Shown here: piece by piece, positions 18,363-29,214 of the stretch
Layout: each line of letters starts with the position of its first letter
How positions within the stretch are numbered: position 1 is the first letter of the stretch
Program-made: the position numbers and the translations under genes
Source: Bacteroidota bacterium
GTDB lineage: Bacteria; Bacteroidota; Ignavibacteria; Kapaibacteriales; UBA2268
Direction: 5' to 3'
Assembly: GCA_021780815.1 (NCBI GenBank)
Contig: JAJXYC010000012.1
Span: forward strand, 87,001-151,000
Length of the DNA stretch: 64,000 nt
Notes under the pieces: model-generated
What the model saw: only the letters and a program-made list of their open reading frames with translations
Databases searched by the model: none
Told to the model about the DNA's origin: nothing

Positions 18363-21300
18363 GTGGGAACAAATAATGTAAATAGCAATATTTCTAATAT
18401 TGACTATTTGTTGAACACCTACAAGCAAGCAACCTACGACAAAGATGCAGATTTGAAATTGCTGGAAAGTGATTCGGGCATTATAAGGCTTCGGAAAAGA
18501 ATAGACTTTTCTCGCTTTGGGAAAACAGATTTATATCCAGATTTATTAAACGTTCAAATTGATTCGTTTGATGAATTTTTACAGGAAAATGTTCCGCCTT
18601 CAAAGCGTTTGCCAATAGGTTTGCAAAAAGTATTTCAAAGTAATTTCCCTATTGAAGATGCTTCGTCAGTATTTCAATTGGAATTCATTGAATATAGTAT
18701 TGAACGACCAAAATACTCTGAACAAGAATGTAGAGAAAGAGAATTAACGTTTTCAAAGCCTTTGAAAGCAAAATTAAGACTTTCAAGTAAGGCTGACAAA
18801 GATTCAGAAGATTACATTGATTCTATTGAACAAGAAGTATATTTGGGTAATATCCCTGCAATGACTAATAGGGGAACATTCATTATCAATGGTGCTGAAA
18901 GAATTATTGTAAGTCAAATTCATCGTTCTCCAGGTGTATTTTTCGATGATACTATGCACCCAAATGGTATGAGAATTTATTCGGCAAGAATAATTCCACT
19001 ACGTGGTTCTTGGGTTGAATTTACTACCGATATTCACGATGTTTTATATTGTTATGTAGATAGAAAAAAGAAATTCCCCGCTACAACTTTATTACGGGCT
19101 TTGGGCTTTTCGTCTGATGAAGAAATTTTAAATTTATTCCAATTATCAGAAGAAGTTTTACCTGCAAATTTAAATGAAACTTATATCGGTCGCCGTGTTG
19201 CTTCTGATGTTATTGATTTAAACACAGGTGAAATTATTGCATCAAGAGATGCTGTATTTACTGAAAAGCTTTTTAATGCAATTAAGACAACGGAAGTTCT
19301 ACCAATGAAATTTTATGTGGAATATGATGTTGCCGAAGAGCCAGTAATTGCCAAAACTTTACAAAAAGATACTACTCGTAGTCGTGAAGAAGCTCTTGAA
19401 ACTATTTATAGGACTATTAGAACAACCGAACCACCTGATAAAGAAACGGCAGCTGCTTTATTAGAAAAATTATTCTTTAGCAATCAGAGATATGACCTTG
19501 GTTTGGTTGGTAGATTTAAAATTAGAGATGTCCTTCATGTTGAGATTCCAGAAGACCATACAGTATTAACAATTACGGACTTTGTTGAAGTTATAAGGCA
19601 TTTACTTTATCTTCACGACAACAAATTAACCGGAGATGATATTGACCACTTAGGCAATAGAAGAGTCAGAACTGTTGGAGAACAACTTGCCAACCAATTT
19701 AATATTGGTCTTGCTCGTATGGGCAGAACTATAAAAGAAAAATTAGGATTGAAAGACAATCAATCATTATCGCCTTCTGAATTGGTTAATGCCAGAACAA
19801 TTACATCTGTAATAAATCAATTCTTTGGCACAAACCAACTTTCTCAATTTATGGACCAAACAAATCCATTAGCAGAATTGACACATAAGAGGAGGGTTTC
19901 TGCATTAGGACCTGGTGGTTTGAGTAGAGAAAGAGCAGGCTTTGAAGTACGTGATGTTCACTATACCCATTATGGAAGGTTATGCCCTATTGAAACACCA
20001 GAAGGACCAAATATCGGTCTAATTTCTTCACTTGCAATTCATTCAATTGTAAATGAATTAGGATTTATTGAATCTCCATATTATAAGGTCAAAGATGGTA
20101 TTGTAACAGAAGAAGTTGTATATTTAACAGCAGATGAAGAAGATGGTTTTATAATGATTCCTGCTTCTACAAGAATAGATGATAATAGAAAAATAATAGA
20201 ATCAAAATTAAGAGCAAGAAAATCAGGAGATTTTGTTCTTGTCTCACCGCAAGAAGTTGATTTTATGGATATTTCAACAGACCAAATCACTTCGGCGGCT
20301 TCTGCTCTAATTCCATTTTTGGAGCATGACGATGCAAACCGAGCTTTGATGGGTTCTAATATGCAACGTCAATCAGTTCCATTGTTACGTCCTGTTGCTC
20401 CTGTTGTAGGGACAGGGATGGAAGCTCGTATTGCCAAAGATTCCCGTTCATTAATTTTTGCAAGAGGCAATGGTGTTGTGGACTATGTTGCCGCCGATAG
20501 AGTTATTGTGCGATATGATGACGAAAGAAACGAAAAAGAACAATTTATTAATTGGGGTTACGAAAATGTAATTACGTATGATTTGAAAAAATTTGAACGT
20601 ACAAACCAAGACACCACAATTAATCAAAGACCAATTGTTAAGAAAGGTCAGAAATTAGTTAAAGGAATGCCCCTTGTAGATAATTCTTCAACAGAAAAAG
20701 GTGAACTTGCATTAGGTAAAAATGTTTTTGCCGCTTTTATGCCTTGGCGTGGATATAATTTTGAAGATGCTATTATTATTTCTCAAAAATTAGTTGCCGA
20801 AGATGTGTTTACTTCTGTGCATATAGAAGAATTTACTTTGCAAGTGCGTGATACAAAACGTGGTGAAGAAGAATTTACTCGTGAAATACCCAATGTAAGT
20901 GAAGAAGCAGTTAAAGATCTAGATGAAACAGGAATTGTAAGAATTGGTGCAAAAGTTAAAGAAGGGGATATATTAATTGGTAAAATTACTCCCAAAGGTG
21001 AAACTGACCCAACTCCCGAAGAAAAACTTTTACGAGCAATTTTTGGTGATAAAGCCGGCGATGTAAAAGATGTTTCATTAAAGGCTACTCCTGGTTTGAA
21101 AGGTGTAGTAATGAATACTAAACTTTTCTCTCGTCGTCAGATAACTTCCGATAAAACTGCCAGAGATAAAGATAAAAAAATTCAAGAACAATTAAATAAA
21201 CGTGAAAAAGAAGTCCTTCTCACATTAGATCAAGAATGTGTAAACCGTTTATCTAAAATGTTAAATGGTGAAGTTTCTCTTGGAATAAAATTGAAGAATG

Positions 21301-22265
21301 GAGTTCAAGTATTTCGCAGTGGAGTTAAATTAACAGAAGAAAAAGTCCAAGAATCGTATAAGAAAGGTTTATTGAAACCTGAATATCTTGATTATGACGA
21401 TGATTATATAAAAGACGAAACCAAAAATGATCTCATTAAAGAAATGTTGATGAACTTTATAATCTATCGGACAGACCAAAAAAATATGTTCCGTTCAGAG
21501 AAAAATAAAATAGCATCAGGCGATGAATTACCACCGGGTATTTTGGAGATGGCAAAAGTATATGTTGCTAAAAAGCGTAAATTACAAGTTGGGGATAAAA
21601 TGGCGGGACGACATGGCAATAAAGGTATTGTATCTAAAATCGTGCCGATAGAAGATATGCCATTCTTACCAGACGGAAGTCCTGTTGATATTGTATTGAA
21701 CCCACTTGGTGTACCTTCTCGTATGAACTTAGGACAATTATATGAAACAGCACTTGGGTGGGCAGGTTATAAATTAGGTGTTCATTTTTCAACACCAATA
21801 TTTGATGGAGCAACTTGGGAACAAGTAGGAGATTTCCTTGAAAAAGCAGGCTTACCAAGAGATGGTAAAACAGTTCTTTATGATGGTAGAACAGGTGAAC
21901 GTTTCTCAGAAAAAGTTACCGTAGGTATAATTTATATGTTGAAACTTGCTCATATGGTTGATGATAAGATGCACGCACGTTCAATTGGACCATATTCTTT
22001 AATTACACAACAACCACTTGGTGGTAAAGCACAATTTGGTGGTCAAAGATTAGGAGAAATGGAAGTTTGGGCGCTTGAAGCTTATGGTGCTTCCAATGTA
22101 TTGCAAGAAATGTTAACAGTGAAATCTGATGATGTTCCCGGACGGTCTAAAATGTATGAATCAATAGTGAAAGGTGATAATGCACCTGATCCAAACGTTC
22201 CTGAATCGTTTAAAGTTCTTGTTAGAGAGCTTCAAGGTTTAGCTTTGGATATTGTTTATAAATAA
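18363..22265 (+). CDS. rpoB: RNA polymerase beta subunit
   Basis: 1300 residues, a normal length for this phylum. The rifampicin pocket LSQFMDQTNPLAELTHKRR, then SALGPGGLSRERAGF, carries the susceptible-type D, H and S residues. GDKMAGRHGNKGIV forms part of the catalytic centre and LRELQGLALD-like residues end the chain (VRELQGLALDIVYK). The start is a GTG at 18363, five bases after a near-perfect AAGGAGGT, unusual strength in a genome where many genes lack such a site. rpoC follows after 103 bases. Confidence 0.98.
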   Translation: MGTNNVNSNISNIDYLLNTYKQATYDKDADLKLLESDSGIIRLRKRIDFSRFGKTDLYPDLLNVQIDSFDEFLQENVPPSKRLPIGLQKVFQSNFPIEDASSVFQLEFIEYSIERPKYSEQECRERELTFSKPLKAKLRLSSKADKDSEDYIDSIEQEVYLGNIPAMTNRGTFIINGAERIIVSQIHRSPGVFFDDTMHPNGMRIYSARIIPLRGSWVEFTTDIHDVLYCYVDRKKKFPATTLLRALGFSSDEEILNLFQLSEEVLPANLNETYIGRRVASDVIDLNTGEIIASRDAVFTEKLFNAIKTTEVLPMKFYVEYDVAEEPVIAKTLQKDTTRSREEALETIYRTIRTTEPPDKETAAALLEKLFFSNQRYDLGLVGRFKIRDVLHVEIPEDHTVLTITDFVEVIRHLLYLHDNKLTGDDIDHLGNRRVRTVGEQLANQFNIGLARMGRTIKEKLGLKDNQSLSPSELVNARTITSVINQFFGTNQLSQFMDQTNPLAELTHKRRVSALGPGGLSRERAGFEVRDVHYTHYGRLCPIETPEGPNIGLISSLAIHSIVNELGFIESPYYKVKDGIVTEEVVYLTADEEDGFIMIPASTRIDDNRKIIESKLRARKSGDFVLVSPQEVDFMDISTDQITSAASALIPFLEHDDANRALMGSNMQRQSVPLLRPVAPVVGTGMEARIAKDSRSLIFARGNGVVDYVAADRVIVRYDDERNEKEQFINWGYENVITYDLKKFERTNQDTTINQRPIVKKGQKLVKGMPLVDNSSTEKGELALGKNVFAAFMPWRGYNFEDAIIISQKLVAEDVFTSVHIEEFTLQVRDTKRGEEEFTREIPNVSEEAVKDLDETGIVRIGAKVKEGDILIGKITPKGETDPTPEEKLLRAIFGDKAGDVKDVSLKATPGLKGVVMNTKLFSRRQITSDKTARDKDKKIQEQLNKREKEVLLTLDQECVNRLSKMLNGEVSLGIKLKNGVQVFRSGVKLTEEKVQESYKKGLLKPEYLDYDDDYIKDETKNDLIKEMLMNFIIYRTDQKNMFRSEKNKIASGDELPPGILEMAKVYVAKKRKLQVGDKMAGRHGNKGIVSKIVPIEDMPFLPDGSPVDIVLNPLGVPSRMNLGQLYETALGWAGYKLGVHFSTPIFDGATWEQVGDFLEKAGLPRDGKTVLYDGRTGERFSEKVTVGIIYMLKLAHMVDDKMHARSIGPYSLITQQPLGGKAQFGGQRLGEMEVWALEAYGASNVLQEMLTVKSDDVPGRSKMYESIVKGDNAPDPNVPESFKVLVRELQGLALDIVYK

Positions 22266-22368
22266 TAAAGTAATAAGTTAAACTTAAATAATTTATTACT
22301 TGTGTTAATAAAGTTTATAGGTATAAACTACATTATTTAAAAAAAAGAAAAAGATTGAGAGGCGATAA

Positions 22369-25300
22369 ATGCAATCAATATCAATGCCAAAAGGCGGTTT
22401 CAAAGAATTAATTATTAAACTTGCTTCACCTGATGAAATTTTAAATCGCTCAAGTGGAGAAGTTACTAAGCCAGAAACGATTAATTATCGTTCCTTCCGT
22501 CCTGAAAAAGACGGTTTGTTTTGTGAAAAAATCTTTGGACCAATTAAAGATTGGGAATGTGCTTGTGGTAAATATAAAAGGATCCGTTACAAAGGAATTG
22601 TTTGTGACCGTTGTGGAGTAGAAGTTACAAGTAAAAGTGTAAGAAGAGAACGTTTAGGGCATATTATGTTAGCAGTTCCTATTGTTCATATCTGGTTTAT
22701 GCGTTCTTTACCCGGCAAAATCAGTGCTGTGCTTGGATTACACGCAAAAGATGTTGAAAGAATTGTATATTATGAATCTTATGTTGTTATTCAACCAGGA
22801 AGTACAAGCCTAAGTGCAAAAGATTTAATGACAGAAGAAGAATATTTAAAAACCTTATCCCAATTACCACCAGAAGAGCGTGAATTAGATGATGAAGACC
22901 CGAATAAATTTATTGCTTTAATCGGTGGAGAAGCCATCAAAGAATTATTAAAGCGTGTAGATGCTGACAGAGAATATGCATATGCAAAAGAAGAATTAAA
23001 AACCGAAACTTCGCAAGTTAAAAAAGCTGAATTGCTTAAAAGACTCCGTGTGCTTGATGCTTTCAGGAAAAAAGAAAACAATGAATTTCTAAATGAGCCG
23101 AGTTGGATGGTACTAGATGTGGTACCTGTCATTCCTCCTGATTTGCGACCACTAATTCCGCTTGATGGCGGTCGTTTTGCTACTTCTGATTTGAATGATT
23201 TGTATAGAAGAGTTATCATACGTAACAATAGATTAAAACGATTAATCGACATAAAAGCACCGGAAGTAATTTTGCGCAATGAAAAAAGGATGTTGCAAGA
23301 AAGTTGTGATGCTTTGTTCGATAGTACTAAAAAAGCTAATAAAATTGACAATGCTCGGACGCTTAAATCCCTTGCTGATACATTGAAAGGAAAACAAGGT
23401 CGTTTTCGTCAAAATTTACTTGGTAAACGTGTTGATTATTCAGGTCGTTCTGTTATTGTTGTTGGTCCTGAATTAAGATTACATGAATGTGGATTGCCAA
23501 AAGATATGGCGGTTGAGTTATTCAAACCTTTTATCATTAGAAAATTGATTGAAAAAGGATTTGTGAAAACTGTAAAAAGTGCTAAAAAGCTTGTTGAAAG
23601 AAAAACCAATGAAGTATGGGATATATTAGAGCAAGTTATTGAAGGGCATCCTGTAATGCTTAACCGTGCTCCTACTTTGCATAGATTAGGGATTCAAGCA
23701 TTTCAACCAAGATTAATTGAAGGGAAAGCAATTCAATTACACCCACTTGTTTGTACTGCCTTCAATGCGGACTTTGACGGCGACCAAATGGCTGTTCACG
23801 TTCCTTTAAGTCATGAAGCTCAATTAGAAGCTTTACTTTTGATGCTTGCTCCTAATAATATTATGCACACTCAAAATGGAGACCCTATCGCTGTACCTTC
23901 ACAAGATATGGTGCTTGGTCTTTATTTTCTTACTAAAATGAAAACTGGTGCTATTGGTGAAAATAGGTCTTACAGCTCCATTGAGGAAGTTATTATAGCA
24001 ATGAATTCTAATAAATTAGAGATTGGTGCTAAAATTAACGTAAGATTAAATGGCAAGTTAATAGAAACTACTGCTGGGAAAATACTTTTTAATCAAATTG
24101 TTCCAGTTGAATTAGGATATATTAATGAATTATTGACTAAAAAGAAATTGCGTTCTTTAATTGGGCTAAGTTTTAGAAGAGTAGGATTAGCAAGAACTGT
24201 TGATTTCCTTGATGATATGAAAAATCTTGGCTATGAAATGGCAACTCGTGGTGGCTTAACTGTAAGTATCGCTGATGTTGTTGTTCCATTAGAAAAAAGA
24301 GAAATTATTGAAAGAACTCAAGCGAAAATTGATGGTTACGAACAAGCATTTAGAATGGGTGTATTGTCCAGTGGTGAAAGATATAATAAAATTATTGACG
24401 ATTGGTCTCGTGCGACAAGTACAGTTGCCGATAAATTATATAATGAAATTCAAAAAGATAAACAAGGTTTCAATACTTTCTTTATGATGCTTGATTCACA
24501 AGCAAGAGGTTCGAAAGAACAAATTCGTCAATTAGCAGGAATGAGAGGTTTAATGGCTAAACCTAAAAAATCAGTTTCTGGTTCTACTGGTGAATTAATT
24601 GAAAACCCAATTATTGCTAATTTTAAAGAAGGTTTGTCAATTTTAGAGTATTTCATTTCTACTCACGGAGCAAGAAAAGGTTTGGCAGACACCGCATTAA
24701 AGACCGCCGATGCAGGTTATTTAACACGTCGTTTGCATGATGTTGCGCAAGATATGATTATTACAGAAGTTGATTGCGGAACTATACGTGGTGTTGATAT
24801 GACCGCTTTGAAAGATGGCGAAGAAATTAAAGAAACTTTGAAAGAAAGAATTCTTGGTCGTGTTGCATTAGTTGATATTGTTGACCCAATTACAGAAAAA
24901 GTAATTTGTAAGGCTGGTGAAGTAATTGATGAAGATATTGCTAATGAAATTGAGATATCTCCAATTGAAACAGTGAAAATTCGTTCTGTGCTGACTTGTC
25001 AATCTAAGCGTGGAACTTGTGCAAAATGTTACGGACGTAATCTTTCTTCAGGGAAACTTGCCGATGTTGGGGAAGCAGTTGGAACAATTGCCGCCCAATC
25101 AATTGGTGAACCTGGTACTCAGCTGACTTTACGTACATTCCACACAGGTGGTGCGGCTATGTTGAATGTTTCGCAATCTTCTATTACAGCCAAATTTGAT
25201 GGTAAAATTGAATTTGAAAATCTCCGCTATATTACTTATGAATCTGACGAAGGTCCAGTAATTGTGTCAATTGGTCATAGTGGCATTATTAAAATTATGG

Positions 25301-26670
25301 ACGAAGCAAACAATAGAGAACTTACTAAATACGATGTTACTTACGGTTCTGAAATCAAAGTCCAAGATGGCGATTTCATTAAAAAAGGACAAATCCTTTA
25401 TGAATGGGATCCTTACAATTCTACTATTATTTCAGAATTTTCTGGTCGTGTTCGCTACCGTGATTTAGAATTAAATATTACTTATCGTGAATTAAATGAT
25501 GAACAAACAGGGCATATCTCTAAAATAGTTTTTGACTCCAAGGATAAAACTAAAATTCCAATGATTGATATTCTCGATGACAACGGACATATTTTGAAAT
25601 CTTATAATATTCCGTCCAAGGCACAATTACGTGTAGACGATAATGATTTAATTGGAATTGGAACTCACCTTGCAAAAATACCACGTGATTACGGAAGAAC
25701 AAGAGATATTACAGGTGGTTTGCCAAGAGTTACTGAGCTTTTTGAAGCTCGTGCTCCACAAAATCCTGCTGTTGTTGCTGAAATTGATGGTGTTGTTTCC
25801 TTTGGTAAGATGAAGAGAGGACAAAGAACAGTTATTGTAACATCACACGACGGTTTAACTCAGCTTGAATTTAGTGTTCCATCAGGGCGATATATTTTAG
25901 TTCAAGATGGTGATTATGTGAAAGCCGGTGATAGAGTAACCGAAGGTGCTATTAATCCTCACGATATTTTAAGAATTAAAGGTCCTTTTGCTGTTCAAGA
26001 ATATTTGGTTAATGAAATTCAAGATGTTTATAGAATGCAAGGTGTAAAAATTAGCGATAAGCATATTGAAACAATTGTTCGCCAAATGATGCAAAAAGTA
26101 AAAATTGTAGAATCTGGTGATTCTGAATTTTTAGAAAATGACTTAGTTGACCGTATTCGTTTTGATGAAGAAAACCAAGAATTAAAGAATATGGTAGTAA
26201 TAACTGAAACAGGGGACACTAACTTTTCAGAAGGACAATTAGTGTCTAAAAAACGTTTCCGTGAAGTTAATTCAATGATGCGTAAGAAAGAAGTAAAACT
26301 TGCAGAAGCACGTCAAGCTGAAAATGCTATCGCCGAACCTATTTTATTAGGAATTACACAAGTTTCTTTGCAAACAGATAGTTGGCTTTCTGCGGCATCA
26401 TTCCAAGAAACAACACGTGTTCTTTCTGATGCGGCAATTCATGCACGTTCTGATAAATTCCTAGGTTTGAAGGAAAATATTATTGTTGGACAACCAATTC
26501 CTGCTGGAACTGGTTTACGCCGTTATCAAAAAATGATGATTGATAGTGATATAGGCGATATTTTTGGTAGAAAGAATAGAACTATAAAGTCCAGTCAATA
26601 CGAAGAAAAAGCTGAATATGATGATACTTTGGAAGCTATTAAAGACGAAATAATACCATCGGAAGAATAG
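22369..26670 (+). CDS. rpoC: RNA polymerase beta' subunit
   Basis: 1433 residues. The N-terminal zinc finger is CACGKYKRIRYKGIVCDRC. The catalytic NADFDGDQMAVH holds the Mg-binding aspartates. The second zinc site is CQSKRGTCAKCYGRN. The trigger-loop region has LRTFHTGGAAM. The C-terminal block GRKNRTIKSSQ is normal. No large insertion or break was noticed. A strong terminator follows at 26703. Confidence 0.98.
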   Translation: MQSISMPKGGFKELIIKLASPDEILNRSSGEVTKPETINYRSFRPEKDGLFCEKIFGPIKDWECACGKYKRIRYKGIVCDRCGVEVTSKSVRRERLGHIMLAVPIVHIWFMRSLPGKISAVLGLHAKDVERIVYYESYVVIQPGSTSLSAKDLMTEEEYLKTLSQLPPEERELDDEDPNKFIALIGGEAIKELLKRVDADREYAYAKEELKTETSQVKKAELLKRLRVLDAFRKKENNEFLNEPSWMVLDVVPVIPPDLRPLIPLDGGRFATSDLNDLYRRVIIRNNRLKRLIDIKAPEVILRNEKRMLQESCDALFDSTKKANKIDNARTLKSLADTLKGKQGRFRQNLLGKRVDYSGRSVIVVGPELRLHECGLPKDMAVELFKPFIIRKLIEKGFVKTVKSAKKLVERKTNEVWDILEQVIEGHPVMLNRAPTLHRLGIQAFQPRLIEGKAIQLHPLVCTAFNADFDGDQMAVHVPLSHEAQLEALLLMLAPNNIMHTQNGDPIAVPSQDMVLGLYFLTKMKTGAIGENRSYSSIEEVIIAMNSNKLEIGAKINVRLNGKLIETTAGKILFNQIVPVELGYINELLTKKKLRSLIGLSFRRVGLARTVDFLDDMKNLGYEMATRGGLTVSIADVVVPLEKREIIERTQAKIDGYEQAFRMGVLSSGERYNKIIDDWSRATSTVADKLYNEIQKDKQGFNTFFMMLDSQARGSKEQIRQLAGMRGLMAKPKKSVSGSTGELIENPIIANFKEGLSILEYFISTHGARKGLADTALKTADAGYLTRRLHDVAQDMIITEVDCGTIRGVDMTALKDGEEIKETLKERILGRVALVDIVDPITEKVICKAGEVIDEDIANEIEISPIETVKIRSVLTCQSKRGTCAKCYGRNLSSGKLADVGEAVGTIAAQSIGEPGTQLTLRTFHTGGAAMLNVSQSSITAKFDGKIEFENLRYITYESDEGPVIVSIGHSGIIKIMDEANNRELTKYDVTYGSEIKVQDGDFIKKGQILYEWDPYNSTIISEFSGRVRYRDLELNITYRELNDEQTGHISKIVFDSKDKTKIPMIDILDDNGHILKSYNIPSKAQLRVDDNDLIGIGTHLAKIPRDYGRTRDITGGLPRVTELFEARAPQNPAVVAEIDGVVSFGKMKRGQRTVIVTSHDGLTQLEFSVPSGRYILVQDGDYVKAGDRVTEGAINPHDILRIKGPFAVQEYLVNEIQDVYRMQGVKISDKHIETIVRQMMQKVKIVESGDSEFLENDLVDRIRFDEENQELKNMVVITETGDTNFSEGQLVSKKRFREVNSMMRKKEVKLAEARQAENAIAEPILLGITQVSLQTDSWLSAASFQETTRVLSDAAIHARSDKFLGLKENIIVGQPIPAGTGLRRYQKMMIDSDIGDIFGRKNRTIKSSQYEEKAEYDDTLEAIKDEIIPSEE

Positions 26671-26702
26671 TATTATCTCGTTTTAAATTTGTTTTCGTAA
26701 AT

Positions 26703-26745
26703 AAAAACACCCTTGCTTTACATAAAGTAAAGTTGGGGTGTTTTA
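26703..26745. terminator. Terminator after rpoC
   Basis: AAAACACCC-type arm (from 26703) pairs with GGGGTGTTTT (about 26735-26744), with an inner CTTTAC/GTAAAG stem. A T-rich tail follows on each strand. It separates rpoC from the convergent SDR gene. Confidence 0.85.
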
Positions 26746-26765
26746 CTTTAATAAGCAGGTTATAG

Positions 26766-27536
26766 TTATAATTCTTTATGCACAATAGTTGCATTTGCTT
26801 GTGCCGTTGGAGTTACAAAGATTTCTTGAATTTGCACATGCTTTGGTCGTGTTACCGCAAATAACGCTATATCAGCAATATCTTCAGCAGTCAAAGGTTC
26901 ATAACCTTTGTAAACATTTTCTGCTCGTGTTTCATCGCCATGAAACCTAACAATAGAAAATTCTGTTTCAACTAAGCCCGGGTCAATATTTGTAACACGG
27001 ACATCAGTTCCATTTAAATCAATAATCATCCCTTTGGAAATCGCTCTAACAAAAGATTTCGTACCACAATAAACATTTCCAGCGGGATATACTTCGTGTC
27101 CTGCCAAACTACCAATGTTGATTATATGTCCAAATTTTCTTGCTACCATATTTGGTAATATTAATCTTGAGATGTAAAGCAAGCCTTTAATATTTGTATC
27201 AATCATTTCTTCCCAATCATTCAAATCGCCATCTTGGATTTTGCTTAAGCCAAGTGCTTTCCCTGCATTATTAACTAATATATCAATATTTTGAATTTCT
27301 GTGGGAAAATGCTTTATAACATTTTCGCATTCCTTATAATTTCGTACATCTACTTGGAAAGTATAAACATTGACGGAATATTTTTCACGAATATCTTGTG
27401 CAATATTTTCTAATATCTCTTTTCGTCTTGCGAAAAGAATTAAATTGCAGCCTTCTTCTGCAAAACGATATGCACAACCTGCACCAATACCGGCAGATGC
27501 ACCTGTAATTAAAGCAGTTTTGCCTTTTAATTTCAT
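26766..27536 (-). CDS. Short-chain dehydrogenase/reductase (YdfG-like)
   Basis: NAD(P)-dependent oxidoreductase, 256 residues, classical SDR. Cofactor motif TGASAGIGAG, NNAG near residue 90, the catalytic serine in INIGSLAG, and YCGTK with the catalytic Tyr and Lys are all present. Overall it resembles YdfG/serine 3-dehydrogenase-like enzymes (GLVETEFSIVRFHGD). The substrate cannot be stated. Its ATG overlaps the TGA of the upstream TraB-like gene (ATGA), with GGAG just before, so the two are translationally coupled. Confidence 0.88.
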   Translation of the reverse strand: MKLKGKTALITGASAGIGAGCAYRFAEEGCNLILFARRKEILENIAQDIREKYSVNVYTFQVDVRNYKECENVIKHFPTEIQNIDILVNNAGKALGLSKIQDGDLNDWEEMIDTNIKGLLYISRLILPNMVARKFGHIINIGSLAGHEVYPAGNVYCGTKSFVRAISKGMIIDLNGTDVRVTNIDPGLVETEFSIVRFHGDETRAENVYKGYEPLTAEDIADIALFAVTRPKHVQIQEIFVTPTAQANATIVHKEL

Positions 27537-28417
27537 TTTATTCTCCTTACTTTTAAGTTATTTTCTTTATTTAAAAGATTAATAATACCATCTTCGCCGA
27601 CAAGGTGTCCTGCACCGACTATCACAAAGTATGTTTTATTATCTTGTAAATAATTATTTATTGTATCAACCATACGGATATTTCTGTCTTTTAAAATTTC
27701 ATCCGTTAAAGGTCCCATCCTTGGGTAATCCTTATAAGATTGATTAATTATTTGGTTTAGCTCTTGTGTGTTCCCATCTTCCCAAGCATCAATTAATTTT
27801 TCATCTTGATTTTTGTCGTCTTTATCGGTTTTAGTATCCATCTCAATCATATCATCAGCAAAATTATCAAATTTTTCTAAGTAACTCATTTGAGCAGAAT
27901 CTGTTTCAATCCCTTTAATTGGTAAATTCTTTTTGTTTGCCTTTCGAGTAAAATATACATCTACTCCATAGTTAGCATCTATATTTGATGAACTAAAATC
28001 AGAAAATTGCTCATACATTAGGGCAGCTGCCCAAGGACGAAGTTTATCTAAAAAATCTTCATTAAGTCCAGCCTTTGTAAAAACATCAAGTAATTTCTTG
28101 TAATTTTCAGGTTTGATTTTGTCCTTTAATTTTGTGCTATCTTCTATAAGCATCGTTTGCATAAATAAATTTACATCTATTTTATTTATATCAACTTCTG
28201 TAACTAAATAATCAGATTTATCAAAGGCAGTTTCAATGAATTGTGGCATAGGATACCATTCTTTTTTCCCTAAATGGACTGAACCTAAAAGGTAAACTGT
28301 TGCTGTTGGTGATTTTATTTCATAGAATAAATAGGGTTTATCTTTTGCATCTCCATTAAATGTAGCAATTAATATAGAAATAAGTATTATTGAATAAAAT
28401 ATAGTTCCCTTTTTCAT
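27533..28417 (-). CDS. TraB/GumN family protein, exported
   Basis: 294-residue protein of the TraB/GumN/PrgY family, some of whose members are thought to be metal-dependent peptidases. A signal peptide is visible (MKKGTIFYSIILISILIATF). The conserved family motifs are VYLLGSVHLGKKEW near the N-terminus and VGAGHLVGEDG near the C-terminus, each with the key Gly/His residues. The ATG at 28417 is chosen over a longer non-ATG frame. The stop overlaps the SDR start (ATGA). The reason for pairing a TraB-like protein with an SDR is unknown. Confidence 0.82.
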   Translation of the reverse strand: MKKGTIFYSIILISILIATFNGDAKDKPYLFYEIKSPTATVYLLGSVHLGKKEWYPMPQFIETAFDKSDYLVTEVDINKIDVNLFMQTMLIEDSTKLKDKIKPENYKKLLDVFTKAGLNEDFLDKLRPWAAALMYEQFSDFSSSNIDANYGVDVYFTRKANKKNLPIKGIETDSAQMSYLEKFDNFADDMIEMDTKTDKDDKNQDEKLIDAWEDGNTQELNQIINQSYKDYPRMGPLTDEILKDRNIRMVDTINNYLQDNKTYFVIVGAGHLVGEDGIINLLNKENNLKVRRIK

Positions 28418-28495
28418 TTTTGAAAAATTAAATAATACAAATTTACGCAATAAAATAAAAATAGAATTTATTTTAAAAAGGCACTGCTGAAATTA

Positions 28496-28978
28496 TCACA
28501 TCACAGATTGAATACCAAATTCATGGACTAATCTTGCACCTTGATGTGCTCCATTAATCATAAGGAGTAAAACTAATCCTGAATAAATTAGAAAGATAAG
28601 TTGTAAAAGAAAAACAAGAGACCGTTTAAATTTGTTCTTAACAAAAAAGTAGGTGAATACAGAGTAAAAAATCAAAAATATTACACTTAAATTTCTTACA
28701 CTGGTCATTGCTGTTTGATGAGCCAATAAAACAGGATTTATTTCAGCTGAGCGTTTAGCAATAGTCATAGCGGCTTCACCTGTTTCAACTGCAACAATCG
28801 CACCAATAGTTCCAAGAAAAAGTAAAATCAATGCTGAAATTGTAAAGTTTTTTTGTTGTTCTTTAAATATTATTGCAAGCAAAATGAATATCGGCGTTAC
28901 TGCTATCAATGCAATAGGGAAATGAATAACAAGTGGATGTAACCCTTCCCAAGGTGGTAAAGTAGGTAATTGGAACAT
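28496..28978 (-). CDS. DUF2231 family membrane protein
   Basis: 160-residue membrane protein with about four spans. It begins with the DUF2231 signature PPWEGLHPLVIHFPIALIAV, and a conserved His-Phe-Pro is typical of the family (its function is unknown; some members sit near cytochrome or redox genes). It lies 78 bases upstream of the TraB-like gene and in the same direction, so they may share a transcript. Confidence 0.8.
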   Translation of the reverse strand: MFQLPTLPPWEGLHPLVIHFPIALIAVTPIFILLAIIFKEQQKNFTISALILLFLGTIGAIVAVETGEAAMTIAKRSAEINPVLLAHQTAMTSVRNLSVIFLIFYSVFTYFFVKNKFKRSLVFLLQLIFLIYSGLVLLLMINGAHQGARLVHEFGIQSVM

Positions 28979-29091
28979 AAATTTCTCCTGTTTTTATTTA
29001 TTGATTTGTTTATTTAACTATTTTGCAGTTTCCTTTTAACCTTTAAATAATTTTTTATTTTCTATTTTTTTAAATTACGAATTTTTTTTAA

Positions 29092-29122
29092 TTTATAATC
29101 AAAAACAAAAAAAATATATTTG
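29092..29122 (+). promoter_or_regulatory. Candidate promoter of the S41 peptidase gene
   Basis: TATATTTG at 29115-29122 matches TAnnTTTG, with TTTA 19 bases upstream at 29092-29095 (three of four bases). The start codon is about 92 bases downstream. Confidence 0.5.
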
Positions 29123-29214
29123 TATATTAATTTATTTACCAATTCATTAGATTAAAAAAAAAATTCTTAAATTAAATATACGTCTAAAATAATTATTTAT
29201 AAAATTAAGATTTG

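Noticed and set aside
22791-23351. 186-codon ORF antisense to rpoC
   Set aside because: Shadow frame of a highly conserved coding region; composition is Ser/Ile-rich with no motif.
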